NCBI GenBank assembly: GCA_003543135.1 | Contig: DPJG01000032.1 | Coordinates: forward strand, 331,460 to 395,459 | Direction of reading: 5' to 3' | Source: Rheinheimera sp. | GTDB taxonomy: Bacteria > Pseudomonadota > Gammaproteobacteria > Enterobacterales > Alteromonadaceae | DNA length: 64,000 nt | Shown here: positions 24,047 through 33,451 of the stretch, piece by piece | Numbering within the stretch: position 1 is the stretch's first letter | Layout: each line of letters starts with the position of its first letter | Made by a program: the position numbers and the translations under genes | Notes under the pieces: model-generated | Database searches by the model: none | What the model saw: only the letters and a program-made list of their open reading frames with translations | Told to the model about the DNA's origin: nothing

Positions 24047-26109
24047 TGAAATCATTTATAAAAAGCGGCATAGATTGGTATTGTCGCCATCTTCACATCG
24101 ATAAAATTTCATTGCTGTTGTTGTGTCTGGTGGTGGTAGTGCTTTGTGCCAGCGAAAGCCTGTTGTTAGTGCGGCAATTTGATTTATTCGCCGCGCCGGG
24201 TTTCTTACGGCCTGTTACTTTTGATGAACCCTTTGAACGTCTGCTGTTTGTGCTGTTATCTGCTGTGGCCGACATCGCCTTTATTTTATTCGCCTTTAGC
24301 CTGTATTTGCTGTTGCTGCGTGGTAAAGCCAGTTTACGCAGCCATCTGATGTTTATGTTATTGCTGCTGACGGCGCTGCTCTGTACTGTGCTGCTGCGCA
24401 CTGAGCTGGTGGATTATTTTGGCGGTAATATGGATTGGCAGGTGTTGCAGAATCTGGGCGGCGGCAGTGGCTGGCAGGCGATTCGCATGGTGGCGGGCGA
24501 GCTTGGCATTCATCTGTTATTGCTGCTGGCACCGCTGTTATTGTTGGTGCTGTTTTTATGGCTGGTGTACCGCCGGCTCGAACGCCACCGTCTGACCTTA
24601 TTACCCCACAGGCGTGGCTGGTGGCTGGTCACATGCTGCTGTTTATTGCTGATGCCGTTGCAATTGCAATGGGTGGGCGCAAGACAGCAATACCACGATG
24701 CACTTGAGAAAAAAGTGTCGCAGCAGTTTTTTGCTGCTGTCGCCACAGCCCTGACCGATGCCGATGGCGACGGTTACGGCTGGTTTTTACCCAAGGTTGA
24801 TCAACATCCGTTTGATGCCAAAAGATTTCCAGGCGCCATGGATATACCGGGCAATGGTATCGATGAAGATGACTTATTCGGTGATTTGCCAGTTTTGCCA
24901 AAACCGCAGGACCCACTGCCGGCGCTGGTAAAACAAGCCATCAGCGAGCAGCGACGGCCACAACATCTGGTGCTGGTGGTGCTGGAAAGTGTCAGGGCGG
25001 ATCAGCTGTTTGCCACTTTTAACGGCAAAGCGGTGATGCCAGAGTTGTCGGCCATTGCCAGACAAGGCAGTTTTAGTCAGCAGGTTTACAGCCATACCGG
25101 TTTTACCACCAGTTCACTCAAAGCTTTGTTTAACCGCAGTTTAAGCAGCAGACCTGCGGAAATGAGTCTGGTGCAGGCGCTTGGCAAACTGGGTTATCAG
25201 CAAAACTTTATTTCGGGCCAGGCGGAAGATTTTGGTGATGTGGCCACCACTGTTGGTATGAAACAGCCCGGACATTATTATTTTGACGCCAAAACAGCGA
25301 TAGAAGATCGGGTGTACCCTTCAACCACCCTGGGCTCGTTGCGTTTGAGCGAAGACAGGGTGGTGCAGCAGGTTGCGCACAGATTCAACGAACTTAACTG
25401 GCAACAACCGCAGTTTGTGTACATTAATCTGCAGGCTGCCCATTACCCTTATGTGCATAATCAAACAAAAAAGCTGCTCAGTGAGGTGCTGATAAGCCGC
25501 AGCCAAATCACCGAACGCAATAAAAAATTACTGGAACAAAGTTACGCCAATGCGGTGGCCAATGCCGATCTGGCGCTTGGGCAAATCCGGCAATTATTGG
25601 CGAAGCATCAGGTGCTGGATAACAGCTTATTGGTGGTGACGGCCGATCATGGCGAGTCGTTGTTTGATGATGGTTTTTTAGGACATGGTCATCAGCTCAA
25701 TGACGCCCAGACCCGGATTTTTTATGTCAGCAATCAGCAACATCAATTGCCGTCGGTCTTTGGCCACGTACAGATGGCTGAGCTGATGCTGCGCCAGGCG
25801 CTGTTGCTGTCGCCAATGCCTACAGAGTCGCCGGCAAATGCGCCTGCGGTACTTCAGGTGGTAGGACTTATCCGCGCACCTTTACAAATTGCTGCAATCA
25901 GCAGCGAAAACAACAGACTAATCTATGATTTTCGCGATAAATATTTTAGTGCTCAAAGTGAGCGTGGCGATAAGCGCCTGATGTTGTACCGCAAACAACA
26001 GCCCCAACTTACAGCACCACAGTTACAAGCCGCAGAGCAATTATTGCAGCACTGGGGGTGGCTCAGGTATCAGCAATCTGATTTATATCACCGGCTCAAA
26101 CAGGGTTAA
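24046..26109 (+). CDS. Membrane-anchored sulfatase/phosphoglycerol-transferase-like protein
   Basis: A 687-residue protein with about five N-terminal helices (to about residue 210) and an alkaline-phosphatase-superfamily sulfatase domain (about 305-600) facing the periplasm. Metal-site motifs are visible at LVVLESVRAD and TADHGES, and the likely Thr nucleophile lies in HTGFTTSSL near residue 353. The layout is that of LtaS/OpgB-type phosphoglycerol or phosphoethanolamine transferases. Between the membrane and catalytic parts (about 238-280) is DADGDGYGW...PGNGIDEDD, a calcium-binding-like acidic module of MopE type. It is translationally coupled to the DUF2238 gene. The donor and acceptor are unknown. 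Confidence 0.85.
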   Translation: MKSFIKSGIDWYCRHLHIDKISLLLLCLVVVVLCASESLLLVRQFDLFAAPGFLRPVTFDEPFERLLFVLLSAVADIAFILFAFSLYLLLLRGKASLRSHLMFMLLLLTALLCTVLLRTELVDYFGGNMDWQVLQNLGGGSGWQAIRMVAGELGIHLLLLLAPLLLLVLFLWLVYRRLERHRLTLLPHRRGWWLVTCCCLLLMPLQLQWVGARQQYHDALEKKVSQQFFAAVATALTDADGDGYGWFLPKVDQHPFDAKRFPGAMDIPGNGIDEDDLFGDLPVLPKPQDPLPALVKQAISEQRRPQHLVLVVLESVRADQLFATFNGKAVMPELSAIARQGSFSQQVYSHTGFTTSSLKALFNRSLSSRPAEMSLVQALGKLGYQQNFISGQAEDFGDVATTVGMKQPGHYYFDAKTAIEDRVYPSTTLGSLRLSEDRVVQQVAHRFNELNWQQPQFVYINLQAAHYPYVHNQTKKLLSEVLISRSQITERNKKLLEQSYANAVANADLALGQIRQLLAKHQVLDNSLLVVTADHGESLFDDGFLGHGHQLNDAQTRIFYVSNQQHQLPSVFGHVQMAELMLRQALLLSPMPTESPANAPAVLQVVGLIRAPLQIAAISSENNRLIYDFRDKYFSAQSERGDKRLMLYRKQQPQLTAPQLQAAEQLLQHWGWLRYQQSDLYHRLKQG

Positions 26110-26167
26110 ACAACAGCAAAGCATGAGCCTTAGGGGGCAGTATCGCAGCAACAGCGCCACAAACAAC

Positions 26168-26192
26168 AACGGCAGCCTTTGCTGCCGTTTTT
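26168..26192 (+). terminator. Terminator after the sulfatase-like gene
   Basis: AACGGCAGC (26168-26176) pairs with GCTGCCGTT (26181-26189) around CTTT and runs into five T. It lies between convergent genes and may act both ways. Confidence 0.8.
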
Positions 26193-26211
26193 GCCGGGCG
26201 ATAAATGTTAG

Positions 26212-26835
26212 CTAATAAGGCCGGTTTAGTGGTGCAAATGCTTGTTGTGCCTGATAAAACTGTACCTGCAACCGGCCGAGCTCAGTGTGATAGTCTTCCA
26301 GTTCATCTCTGAGTCTGTCGGTGCGGTATAACAAAGAAGCACGACGGTTTGGGTCATTTTCCATCGCAATTTGCTGATTGCTCCGGTAAATTTCGTCTTT
26401 GTGCTGCTCTATCCGCATCTGGAGACTGCTGATAGCTGAGCCTAATTCATCCACCTTCGATTTGGCCTGGTACCAGCGCCGTCCTTGCTGATAACCGCGG
26501 CGAAAATCGGCTTCAAGTTTACCGCTGCAGGCTGTGTTGTATTCAGCGCCACTGCGGCCACGGGCTTCACCGTGCGGGAAATCACAATAAAACACTAAAC
26601 CCTGACTATGACCTTGCTGATAGGCTTTAAAGTCGGGCGTGACACCATGTTCAGTACAGTCTTTTTGATAATCGCGAAACTTGCTGGCCAGAGTTCCGGC
26701 TTTGCCATCGTTAACGCCCAGGCTGTACCAGTCACCACGCAAACATTCATCTTTACTGATACTGCTGCAGGAGGCTAATAACAGCAGCAGACTAAAACCG
26801 GCGGCAAGCCGGCACAAGGTCTGGGTGAGGCTCAT
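26212..26835 (-). CDS. DUF2799 family lipoprotein
   Basis: A 207-residue lipoprotein: the signal ends at LASCSS (Cys near residue 23). The DUF2799 domain follows, with GDWYSLGVNDGKAG and YQQGHSQGLVFYC as repeated Gly-rich blocks with paired cysteines. A coiled-coil C-terminus (about 125-200) follows, rich in Glu, Gln, Arg and Leu. Its function is unknown; it probably sits on the inner face of the outer membrane. The start is uncertain among ATG 26835, 26847 and 26850; the first gives the neatest signal peptide. Confidence 0.85.
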   Translation of the reverse strand: MSLTQTLCRLAAGFSLLLLLASCSSISKDECLRGDWYSLGVNDGKAGTLASKFRDYQKDCTEHGVTPDFKAYQQGHSQGLVFYCDFPHGEARGRSGAEYNTACSGKLEADFRRGYQQGRRWYQAKSKVDELGSAISSLQMRIEQHKDEIYRSNQQIAMENDPNRRASLLYRTDRLRDELEDYHTELGRLQVQFYQAQQAFAPLNRPY

Positions 26836-27046
26836 CTGATGTTCCATCATTTGTAGAGAAGTGCTCTATGCTAATGTTTACCGCTTTGACTGCCAAGCAA
26901 ATTTCCCTGAAAAAACCGCGGCTAAGCAGTAAAGGCTCAGTCGATCCAGAACGCGACTCTAGCCTGTGTTGTCGCTGCAAGCTGTGCTGCAGGCTGCCGG
27001 GCAGAAGCCATAAGCCTTGTTGTCATGGAAGTCAGGAGTGCTTTTA

Positions 27047-28150
27047 ATGAAACGAATTGTGACGCTTTTTCTGTTATTGCTTATCTGTCCTGCACTTGCC
27101 GCTCACTGGTTTCCGGTACCTGTGATAGCCGATGGTCAAAAACAACAATATACCCCTTTGCCCAAAGCGCAGCGACAATGGCGCTTATGTGCTTTGTTGC
27201 CCCATGGCAAAGATCATTATTGGTGGGGCGTGGCCTGGGGTATATCGGAAGAAGCGGCAAGGCAGGGGGTGATGCTGGGTATTTATGAAGCCGGTGGTTA
27301 CGAAAATGCCGCAAAACAAGTTGAACAATTCAGGTTATGCGCGCAGAAAAAAGCCGACGCTTATATGATTGCCGCTATTTCGGCCAATGGGCTGGACGCG
27401 CAAATCCGTGAGCTCAGCGCCAGGGGAATTCCGGTGATTGACCTGATTAACGGCATCGACAGTGCCGGGGTCAGCAGTCATTCCTCATTGTCTTTTGCCG
27501 GTATGTCGGCTGCCGCCGCCCGATATATTCTAAAGCTGCACGGCAACAAGCCATTAAAACTTGCCTGGTTTCCGGGGCCGGAAGGTGCAGCCAGGGTACG
27601 GGATGCGGAAACAGGGTTAACAAAAGCGTTGCAGGGCAGCCAAACTCAGGTGTTGCATGCAGGTTATGGTCCGACCGACGCTTTTAGTCAGGCGGGGCTT
27701 GCCCGCAATTTTTTTGCTAAAAATCCTGATGTGGATGTGGTGCTGGCCAATGCAGTTGCCGCTAAAGTGGTGTCGCAGTTATTGCACCAGCAGTTATTAC
27801 ACAAAGAGCAGGCCGGCAAATCGCAGGGCGTTGCCAAGCCTTTGCCAAAAATTGTGGCTTATTATGCCAATCCGGCTGTCATAGAGCTGTTACAACAAGG
27901 CCAGATAGCTGCGGCTGTGACCGACTCGCCGGTGCTCCAGGCGCGGATTGCGGTTGACCTGGCGATTAGGCTATTACAAAAAGAGCGGGTGCCTGCTTAT
28001 GTGGCGCCACAAATTGAAGTACTGCAAGCCGATAATTTGGCTTCCTACCCGATGGACAGGTTGTTACCGCCTGACGAGCAGTGGATCATCCGTCGTGAGC
28101 TGCTTGATTTGCCGGATGAAAAGCTGCACCAGCCGGAAAAACCACGTTAG
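27047..28150 (+). CDS. torT: TorT-like periplasmic substrate-binding protein
   Basis: A 367-residue periplasmic binding protein of the PBP type 1 (LacI/ribose) fold, most like TorT, which binds trimethylamine N-oxide and presents it to the sensor kinase TorS. Features include a signal peptide to about residue 19, the early block HWFPVPVIADG, PHGKDHYWWGVAWG, and EAGGYENAAKQVEQFRLCAQ with its conserved Cys. ATG 27047 is chosen for AGGAG eight bases upstream. No torS, torR or tor reductase gene lies nearby, so this copy may serve a distant system or another ligand. The next gene encodes a second periplasmic binding protein. Confidence 0.82.
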   Translation: MKRIVTLFLLLLICPALAAHWFPVPVIADGQKQQYTPLPKAQRQWRLCALLPHGKDHYWWGVAWGISEEAARQGVMLGIYEAGGYENAAKQVEQFRLCAQKKADAYMIAAISANGLDAQIRELSARGIPVIDLINGIDSAGVSSHSSLSFAGMSAAAARYILKLHGNKPLKLAWFPGPEGAARVRDAETGLTKALQGSQTQVLHAGYGPTDAFSQAGLARNFFAKNPDVDVVLANAVAAKVVSQLLHQQLLHKEQAGKSQGVAKPLPKIVAYYANPAVIELLQQGQIAAAVTDSPVLQARIAVDLAIRLLQKERVPAYVAPQIEVLQADNLASYPMDRLLPPDEQWIIRRELLDLPDEKLHQPEKPR

Positions 28151-28284
28151 CAGCCCCCTTTCGCCGGCAAGGGTGCTGCCGCTTGTAGCTGATTTTGCTG
28201 CCGGTTAAACAGGCCCAGCCTCGCTGGCTGTGGTGGGGCAATTCCACTATGCTGAAGCTATCTGTATGAGATAAAGGTATTTTT

Positions 28285-29235
28285 GTGATGTTCAGCCTAC
28301 CGTGCCTGCGCATTTCTCTGTTGTTATTGCCACTCTGGTTTGGGCTGACAACAGGTGTATCTGCTACAGAAACTGTGATCCGCACCCTGGGCCAGCAGTC
28401 GATTCAGGAAGCCAGCCATGCTTATTATCAGGATTTATTGCAGCTGGTGCTGAAACAAACCGAAGCTGAGTTTGGCCCAGCCCGGGTGCAGGAGCTGATG
28501 CCCCCCCGTCATGGCAATATGTTTTACATGCTGCACAAAGGTAATTTTATTGATTTACATCGTTTTGGCACCGACTTGCAGCTGGAAAAAAATTTGTTGC
28601 CAATTCGGGTGCCGCTGCTTGGTGGGGGGTTAGGCTGGCGTGGTTTTATGATCCGCAAAACCGATTTGGCCGGTTTTAAGCAGCTGAGCAGTTTTTCAGA
28701 GCTACAGCAGCTTACCGCCTGTCAGGGCAGCAACTGGCCGGATTCAACCATTATGGAGCATGCTGGCCTGAAGGTTTTACGGGTGGACGGTTATGATCAG
28801 ATGTTGTCTTTGCTCAGTAAAAAACGTTGTGATTATTTCCCACGCAGTGTGTTTGAAGGCCCGTCTGAAGTGGCACATTTTGCCAAAGAGTATCCGGATC
28901 TGATGTTCAGCACTGATGTGTTGCTGAAGTACCCCTACGCCATGTACTTTTTTGTCAAACAAAACAATGAACAACTGGCCAATCGGCTGCATAAAGGTTT
29001 AACGGCACTGGCGGTGTCCGGTCAGTTGCAGGCTTTTATGCAACATCATCCGGTGAGCCGGCATGTATTTCCGCTTAGTCAGTTTAGTCAGTCGCTGGTG
29101 TTTGAGCTGCCAAATCCGGTGTTACCGCCGGCCACGCCTACCAGCATTACCGAATTTTGGTTGCAGTTGCCGCCTTCTACCCGGGTGGAAAAAATTAAAA
29201 TAAGCGAAGCAATAAAGCCCGCACAGCAGTTTTAA
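28285..29235 (+). CDS. Periplasmic solute-binding-like protein
   Basis: A 316-residue secreted protein with a signal peptide to about residue 27 (ending VSATE). The rest resembles family 3 (amino-acid type) binding proteins used as sensor partners: two lobes with a GFMIRKTDLAGFKQL hinge-like region and DYFPRSVFEGPSE near residue 190. It lacks a neighbouring permease or ATPase, so a sensing role is as likely as transport. GTG 28285 has AAAGG at good spacing; ATG 28288 is equally possible. It follows the TorT-like gene after 134 bases. Confidence 0.72.
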   Translation: MMFSLPCLRISLLLLPLWFGLTTGVSATETVIRTLGQQSIQEASHAYYQDLLQLVLKQTEAEFGPARVQELMPPRHGNMFYMLHKGNFIDLHRFGTDLQLEKNLLPIRVPLLGGGLGWRGFMIRKTDLAGFKQLSSFSELQQLTACQGSNWPDSTIMEHAGLKVLRVDGYDQMLSLLSKKRCDYFPRSVFEGPSEVAHFAKEYPDLMFSTDVLLKYPYAMYFFVKQNNEQLANRLHKGLTALAVSGQLQAFMQHHPVSRHVFPLSQFSQSLVFELPNPVLPPATPTSITEFWLQLPPSTRVEKIKISEAIKPAQQF

Positions 29236-29244
29236 GCCTGGCTC

Positions 29245-29253
29245 TGATATAAT
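29245..29253 (+). promoter_or_regulatory. Extended -10 promoter before the methyltransferase gene
   Basis: TGATATAAT at 29245-29253 is a consensus extended -10 element 31 bases before the ATG at 29284. No good -35 is apparent, as allowed for extended -10 promoters. Confidence 0.5.
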
Positions 29254-29283
29254 CCGGCGATATTTTTTTGCACCGGAACCAGC

Positions 29284-30501
29284 ATGACCTTTATTGATCC
29301 TATGACCAAGTCTACAGACCCAGCTCTGACTGAATTTATCGACCTGTTCCGCCAGGCTTTTACCGCCGGTGCTTTGGTGCGGTTGTTATTGTCGAAATAT
29401 CAGGGGCAGGATGCAGAGTTGCAGCGGGTGCAAATCAGGCCGGTGCAACTAAAAAACGAGTTGTTGCTGTCCTTCTTATCGGAAAACCGCACCTTTGACA
29501 GCACAAAAAATTATACATTGGCGGATGCTTGTACTCTGCTGACAGCGTGGATTGGCCGCGATTTTTATAATGCGTTATTGGAAACTCAAAGCCAGGAAGT
29601 GCAGCTTGGCATCAGTAAAAAAGGCAAGGTGCTTTTGAATAAACGCAAAATTGCCCAACCCAAAGCACCGGCCGTTTTGGCGCATAACAAAGAAAAACAC
29701 CGTTTTGTGGAACAAAGCCGGCCTTATTTGCAGGCGCTGGGCATTACCGACGCCCAGGGTCAGCTGATTCCGTCCATGTCAAAAAAATGGAAGCAAATTA
29801 ATAAGTTTATTGAAGTGCTTTCCAAAGCCATCAGCCAAACCGGCCTGGCACAGCAGCAGGCTTTGCATGTCGCGGACTTTGGCTCAGGCAAAGCTTATTT
29901 AACTTTTGCGGTTTTTGATTATCTGACCAGCACCCTTGGTCTGAAAGCGCAGGTGACAGGGGTAGAGCTGCGCCAGCCTTTGGTGGACTTATGCAATAAC
30001 ACTGCACGGCTACTTGCACTTGATGGCCTGCAGTTTGAGCAGGGCGATGTGAAACATTTTAAAGCCCGTGGTATTAACGTGATGATAGCGCTGCATGCCT
30101 GCGACACCGCCACCGATTATGCCATTCATATGGGCATTCGCACCGGCGCTGAAATTATTATGTGTTCACCTTGTTGCCATAAAGAACTGCGGCCGCAGCT
30201 GTTAAGCCCGCCGGTATTATCCCCTTTGCTGGTGCATGGGATCCATGCCGGCCAGCAGGCGGAAATGCTGACCGATGGTCTGCGGGCATTATTGCTCGAA
30301 GCCCATGGTTACGACACTCAGGTGTTTGAATTTATTAGTCTGGAACATACCAGCAAAAATAAAATGATCCTGGCGCAAAAACGGAAAAAACCAAAGGATA
30401 ACAAAGCTGTACTTGCTCAGATTGCCGAGCTGAAAGCTTTTTATGGTATCAAACAGCATTGCCTTGAAACCTTACTGGCAACTGCTGAACCGACCAGCTA
30501 A
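29284..30501 (+). CDS. Class I SAM-dependent methyltransferase (Methyltransf_32 type)
   Basis: A 405-residue protein whose C-terminal half is a Rossmann-fold methyltransferase of the Methyltransf_32 group. The SAM-binding motif is VADFGSGKAYLTFA (about residue 198), followed by VTGVELRQPLVDLCN, an LHACDTATDYAI block and the typical CSPCCHKEL near residue 297. The N-terminal about 150 residues are specific to this longer family. Eukaryotic relatives include METTL25 and GSTCD, and RNA is a suspected substrate, but none is established for the bacterial forms. It sits 49 bases after the binding-protein gene with its own promoter. Confidence 0.85.
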   Translation: MTFIDPMTKSTDPALTEFIDLFRQAFTAGALVRLLLSKYQGQDAELQRVQIRPVQLKNELLLSFLSENRTFDSTKNYTLADACTLLTAWIGRDFYNALLETQSQEVQLGISKKGKVLLNKRKIAQPKAPAVLAHNKEKHRFVEQSRPYLQALGITDAQGQLIPSMSKKWKQINKFIEVLSKAISQTGLAQQQALHVADFGSGKAYLTFAVFDYLTSTLGLKAQVTGVELRQPLVDLCNNTARLLALDGLQFEQGDVKHFKARGINVMIALHACDTATDYAIHMGIRTGAEIIMCSPCCHKELRPQLLSPPVLSPLLVHGIHAGQQAEMLTDGLRALLLEAHGYDTQVFEFISLEHTSKNKMILAQKRKKPKDNKAVLAQIAELKAFYGIKQHCLETLLATAEPTS

Positions 30502-30555
30502 GGCGTTAAAATCAGCGACAATTGGCCTATTTTTCAGTGACTTCAGGAGCTTGAT

Positions 30556-30945
30556 GTGTTTGCGGTAGATTTTAAAGTGCGGGATTACGAATGTGATATG
30601 CAGGGTATTGTGAACAATGCCGTGTATTTTAATTATCTGGAACATGCCCGCCATGAGTTTTTATTAAGCAAAGGCATTGATTTTGCGGCTCTTGCGCGCG
30701 ATGGCATTAACCTGGTGGTGGTGCGCAGTGAAATGGATTACAAAGGCTCATTAACAAGCGGTGATTTATTTGCAGTTACAGTGCAATATCAGCCAATTTC
30801 TAAAGTACGTTTTGGCTTTCGCCAGCAAGTGGTCAGAAGCCGCGATGGCGCTGTGCTGCTGGATGCGCTGGTGACAGGCACGGCATTAAATCAACGGGGC
30901 CGGCCTTTTGTGCCTGACGCACTGGCGCTGCTGGCCAACGAATAA
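30556..30945 (+). CDS. Acyl-CoA thioesterase, hotdog fold (YbgC/FadM-like)
   Basis: A 129-residue hotdog-fold thioesterase of the 4HBT group. The active-site region FKVRDYECDMQGIVNNAVYFNYLEHAR carries the Asp and Asn typical of YbgC/FadM enzymes, which hydrolyse acyl-CoA thioesters as tetramers in the cytoplasm. Chain-length preference is not predictable. GTG 30556 follows AGGAG with six bases between. It lies 54 bases after the methyltransferase gene and is probably co-transcribed. Confidence 0.88.
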   Translation: MFAVDFKVRDYECDMQGIVNNAVYFNYLEHARHEFLLSKGIDFAALARDGINLVVVRSEMDYKGSLTSGDLFAVTVQYQPISKVRFGFRQQVVRSRDGAVLLDALVTGTALNQRGRPFVPDALALLANE

Positions 30946-30974
30946 GCGCAGGCGCCCACCAGCTGCGGTTTCGC

Positions 30975-30996
30975 AAAAAACTGCAGCTTTGCTGCA
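30975..30996 (-). terminator. Short terminator after yjjX
   Basis: On the minus strand TGCAGC-AAA-GCTGCA is followed by GTTTTTT directly after the yjjX stop. Confidence 0.6.
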
Positions 30997-31557
30997 TTAA
31001 GGTGCCTTCGGGTACAACCCTGGTTGCAAAAACGGGATCAAAGCCAGTATTAACGCCTGTTGATAAACACTGCTGCGGCTGAGTCTGTGGCCTGTTAACA
31101 GCGCAATGGCCCCACCGGCTTGTTTGATATTGTCGGTACCAAACAGCGCGTCCATCACATCACCAAGCTCCTGACCCTGTTGCAGCTGTTGCAAGGCTGC
31201 CGGTGGTAACATCAGACTGGCCGAGCGGGCTTTGCCCAAAATGCCCTGATGTTCAATCAGCATCCAGGCAAAAGTAAATTCACCATCCAAACCCGCTTCA
31301 ATGCTGACATAAAAGTCGGCCTGCACCTGTTGTTTCAGTGCGCTGATGCGGTTTTGTGCTCCCAGTAAAGTTTCTTCGCTGCTCATTGGCTGAGCAGCCA
31401 CACCAGATGGCACGGCATAACCTTGCACTTCACAATGGATATCGGGGAAAACTTCAGTAAAACAATGCTGTACAGCTTTGATCTTGGCTGGGTTGGCCGA
31501 GGCGACGGCAATAGTCCAGTGGTGAAAACCGGGTTCTGGTAATAGTTGTGGTGACAT
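30997..31557 (-). CDS. yjjX: Inosine/xanthosine triphosphatase YjjX
   Basis: A 186-residue Maf-like NTPase of the YjjX family, which hydrolyses non-canonical ITP and XTP to keep them out of nucleic acids. The N-terminal block IAVASANPAKIKAVQHCF, the middle QPMSSEETLLGAQNR and the catalytic-site VSIEAGLDGEF are all present. The length matches the family. It converges with the thioesterase gene and is followed upstream on the same strand by the PAS-receptor gene. Confidence 0.93.
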   Translation of the reverse strand: MSPQLLPEPGFHHWTIAVASANPAKIKAVQHCFTEVFPDIHCEVQGYAVPSGVAAQPMSSEETLLGAQNRISALKQQVQADFYVSIEAGLDGEFTFAWMLIEHQGILGKARSASLMLPPAALQQLQQGQELGDVMDALFGTDNIKQAGGAIALLTGHRLSRSSVYQQALILALIPFLQPGLYPKAP

Positions 31558-31647
31558 CAGGCAAAAACCTTAGACAAAAACTGCCGTTATCATACAGTGC
31601 CCCGCCACAGTATGCAGCAGACAGTTTTTGTTACCTTGTATGCTGTA

Positions 31648-32952
31648 TCAACCGCAGGAACCCGACAGCTCAGAGATTGCACGCTGCACCTGCTCGTTAC
31701 TTTGGCAAAACCCGACAAAAACCTCTGCAGTGTCATTGATCAGCATATTGCCCCGATCAGACTCGCGACTGGCCTGTTGCATGCTACCAAGAGCGTTTTG
31801 CGTTAAAGTCAGATTGGTTTTTACGACAGTTTCGATATCTACTGTTGATTTACCGGTACTGGACGCCAGTTGCCGTACTTCATCGGCAACAACGGCAAAA
31901 CCACGACCGTGTTCGCCGGCTCTGGCCGCTTCAATAGCTGCATTTAATGCCAGCAGGTTAGTTTGTTCGGCAATATGGCGAATGGTGTTAACCATGGCAT
32001 AAATCGCCTGTGACTGTGAAGCCAGTTGTTGCAGTAGTGCTGCGGCATGATTCACTTCTTTATTGACCAGGCCTGTACTTTGTACACTTTGTTGCAGCAA
32101 CAGCTCACCCTGAGCAAAAAGTTCAGTGTTATGTTGCTGAATTTGCAGCACTGTTTTTGTAGCCTGCTGTACGGCCTGGCGTTGGCGGATCAAAGCTGTA
32201 ATATCACTGGCAAACTTTACGACTTTTACAACACGGCGTTCTTCATCAAAGACCGGGTTATAGCTGGCTTCCAACCAGATTGAGTCGCCGGCGGCATTTT
32301 TACGTTCAAACTGGCCGGATTTAAACTGCCCCTGTTGTAACTCAAGCCAAAAATCCGGTTGTTGCTGATAAAAACCGTCAAAACAAAACACCCGGTGATG
32401 TTGACCGCAGATTTGTTCCAGGCGATACCCTACGGTGGTAAGAAAATTTTGATTGGCGTGCAGAATATGGCCGCAAGGGCTGAATTCGATAATGGCCTGT
32501 GATTTATGCAAAGCGGCAATAATGGCCTGTTGTTCTAACTGATGCCGGGTTTTGGTGCTGACGTCGGCAGCAAACTTAACCACTTTCACTACTTTGCCAT
32601 GTTGTAATACCGGAAAATATGTAGCTTCCAGCCAGATTTTCTGCCCTGATTTATGCAAGCGCATAAAAGTGTCAGCCTGACTGTGCCCCTGTGCTAACTG
32701 TTGCCAGAACAACTGGTAGTTTTTGCTCTGCTGATGTTCCTTGTCACAAAACATACTGTGATGACGGCCACAAATCTCATCCCAGCGATAACCGACAGTG
32801 TCCAGAAAAGCCCTGTTTGCGTGCAAAATGGTGCCATCGGGTAAAAATTCAATCACAGCAATATTGCGTTCGATAGAGCTGATGTAATGTTGCACCGACT
32901 GCAGATCGTGCTGGCTTTGTTGTAAGGCAACTTTGAGTTTTTGATTAAACAT
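31648..32952 (-). CDS. Soluble PAS-PAS chemoreceptor, BdlA-like
   Basis: A 434-residue cytoplasmic chemoreceptor with no transmembrane helix: two PAS domains (about residues 20-135 and 140-255), each with the repeated block KVVKFA(A/S)D, then a methyl-accepting domain with the hairpin tip [38 protein letters not shown]. The architecture and size match BdlA, the Pseudomonas biofilm-dispersal regulator, and Aer-type energy sensors; haem or flavin binding is possible. The start at ATG 32952 is supported by AAGGGA. The signalling helices are short, so its array class is uncertain. Confidence 0.87.
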   Translation of the reverse strand: MFNQKLKVALQQSQHDLQSVQHYISSIERNIAVIEFLPDGTILHANRAFLDTVGYRWDEICGRHHSMFCDKEHQQSKNYQLFWQQLAQGHSQADTFMRLHKSGQKIWLEATYFPVLQHGKVVKVVKFAADVSTKTRHQLEQQAIIAALHKSQAIIEFSPCGHILHANQNFLTTVGYRLEQICGQHHRVFCFDGFYQQQPDFWLELQQGQFKSGQFERKNAAGDSIWLEASYNPVFDEERRVVKVVKFASDITALIRQRQAVQQATKTVLQIQQHNTELFAQGELLLQQSVQSTGLVNKEVNHAAALLQQLASQSQAIYAMVNTIRHIAEQTNLLALNAAIEAARAGEHGRGFAVVADEVRQLASSTGKSTVDIETVVKTNLTLTQNALGSMQQASRESDRGNMLINDTAEVFVGFCQSNEQVQRAISELSGSCG

Positions 32953-33451
32953 AGGCTTTCCCTTGCTGCTAAATGTGTCTGAGCTGTGTTGATGCAATAA
33001 CATGGGCAAGGGGAGCTGCAAGGAGAAAGTCAACAGGCGGTGACGGTATTGGTGAACCGTCATTGTGTCTGCTGCAACCTGGCAACCTTAGTTTATTCAC
33101 CTTAGGCCCATAGCTTTGCGTGTTCAGCTTTTCAACTGACTTGCCGGTTTTGATTTTAACTATCTGCAGCAATTTGAACAGCGCTAACAGATCAGCTGTG
33201 TTGCACCATTGAGATAACAATTTGATTTGGTTCGATATGTGAAATGTACAAAATTGTGCAATGTAAAAAATTGTGGCATGGACAAAAACTACAGTGATGC
33301 CCGTCAGCAGGTGCTGTAGTTAAAAACATCTGCAGGCTCGGAAGGTGTTGCTGATGGCCGATGGATACAGCGGCACAGCAAAAAACAAGCAGCTATTTAG
33401 CACAAAGGAGCTTTACAGCTCCTTTGTGTGGGGGATTTAGCGGTGACTTAA
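32953..33451. other. Intergenic region upstream of the PAS receptor
   Basis: These 499 bases contain the receptor promoter region on the minus strand and the YebC-side hairpin at 33401-33428. Otherwise I see nothing: open frames here are extensions of the receptor frame without a ribosome-binding site. Confidence 0.5.
33401..33428. terminator. Hairpin downstream of yebC
   Basis: CACAAAGGAGC (33401-33411) pairs perfectly with GCTCCTTTGTG (33418-33428) around TTTACA, 24 bases beyond the yebC stop. The nearest T tract on the minus strand is about 14 bases away. Confidence 0.6.
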
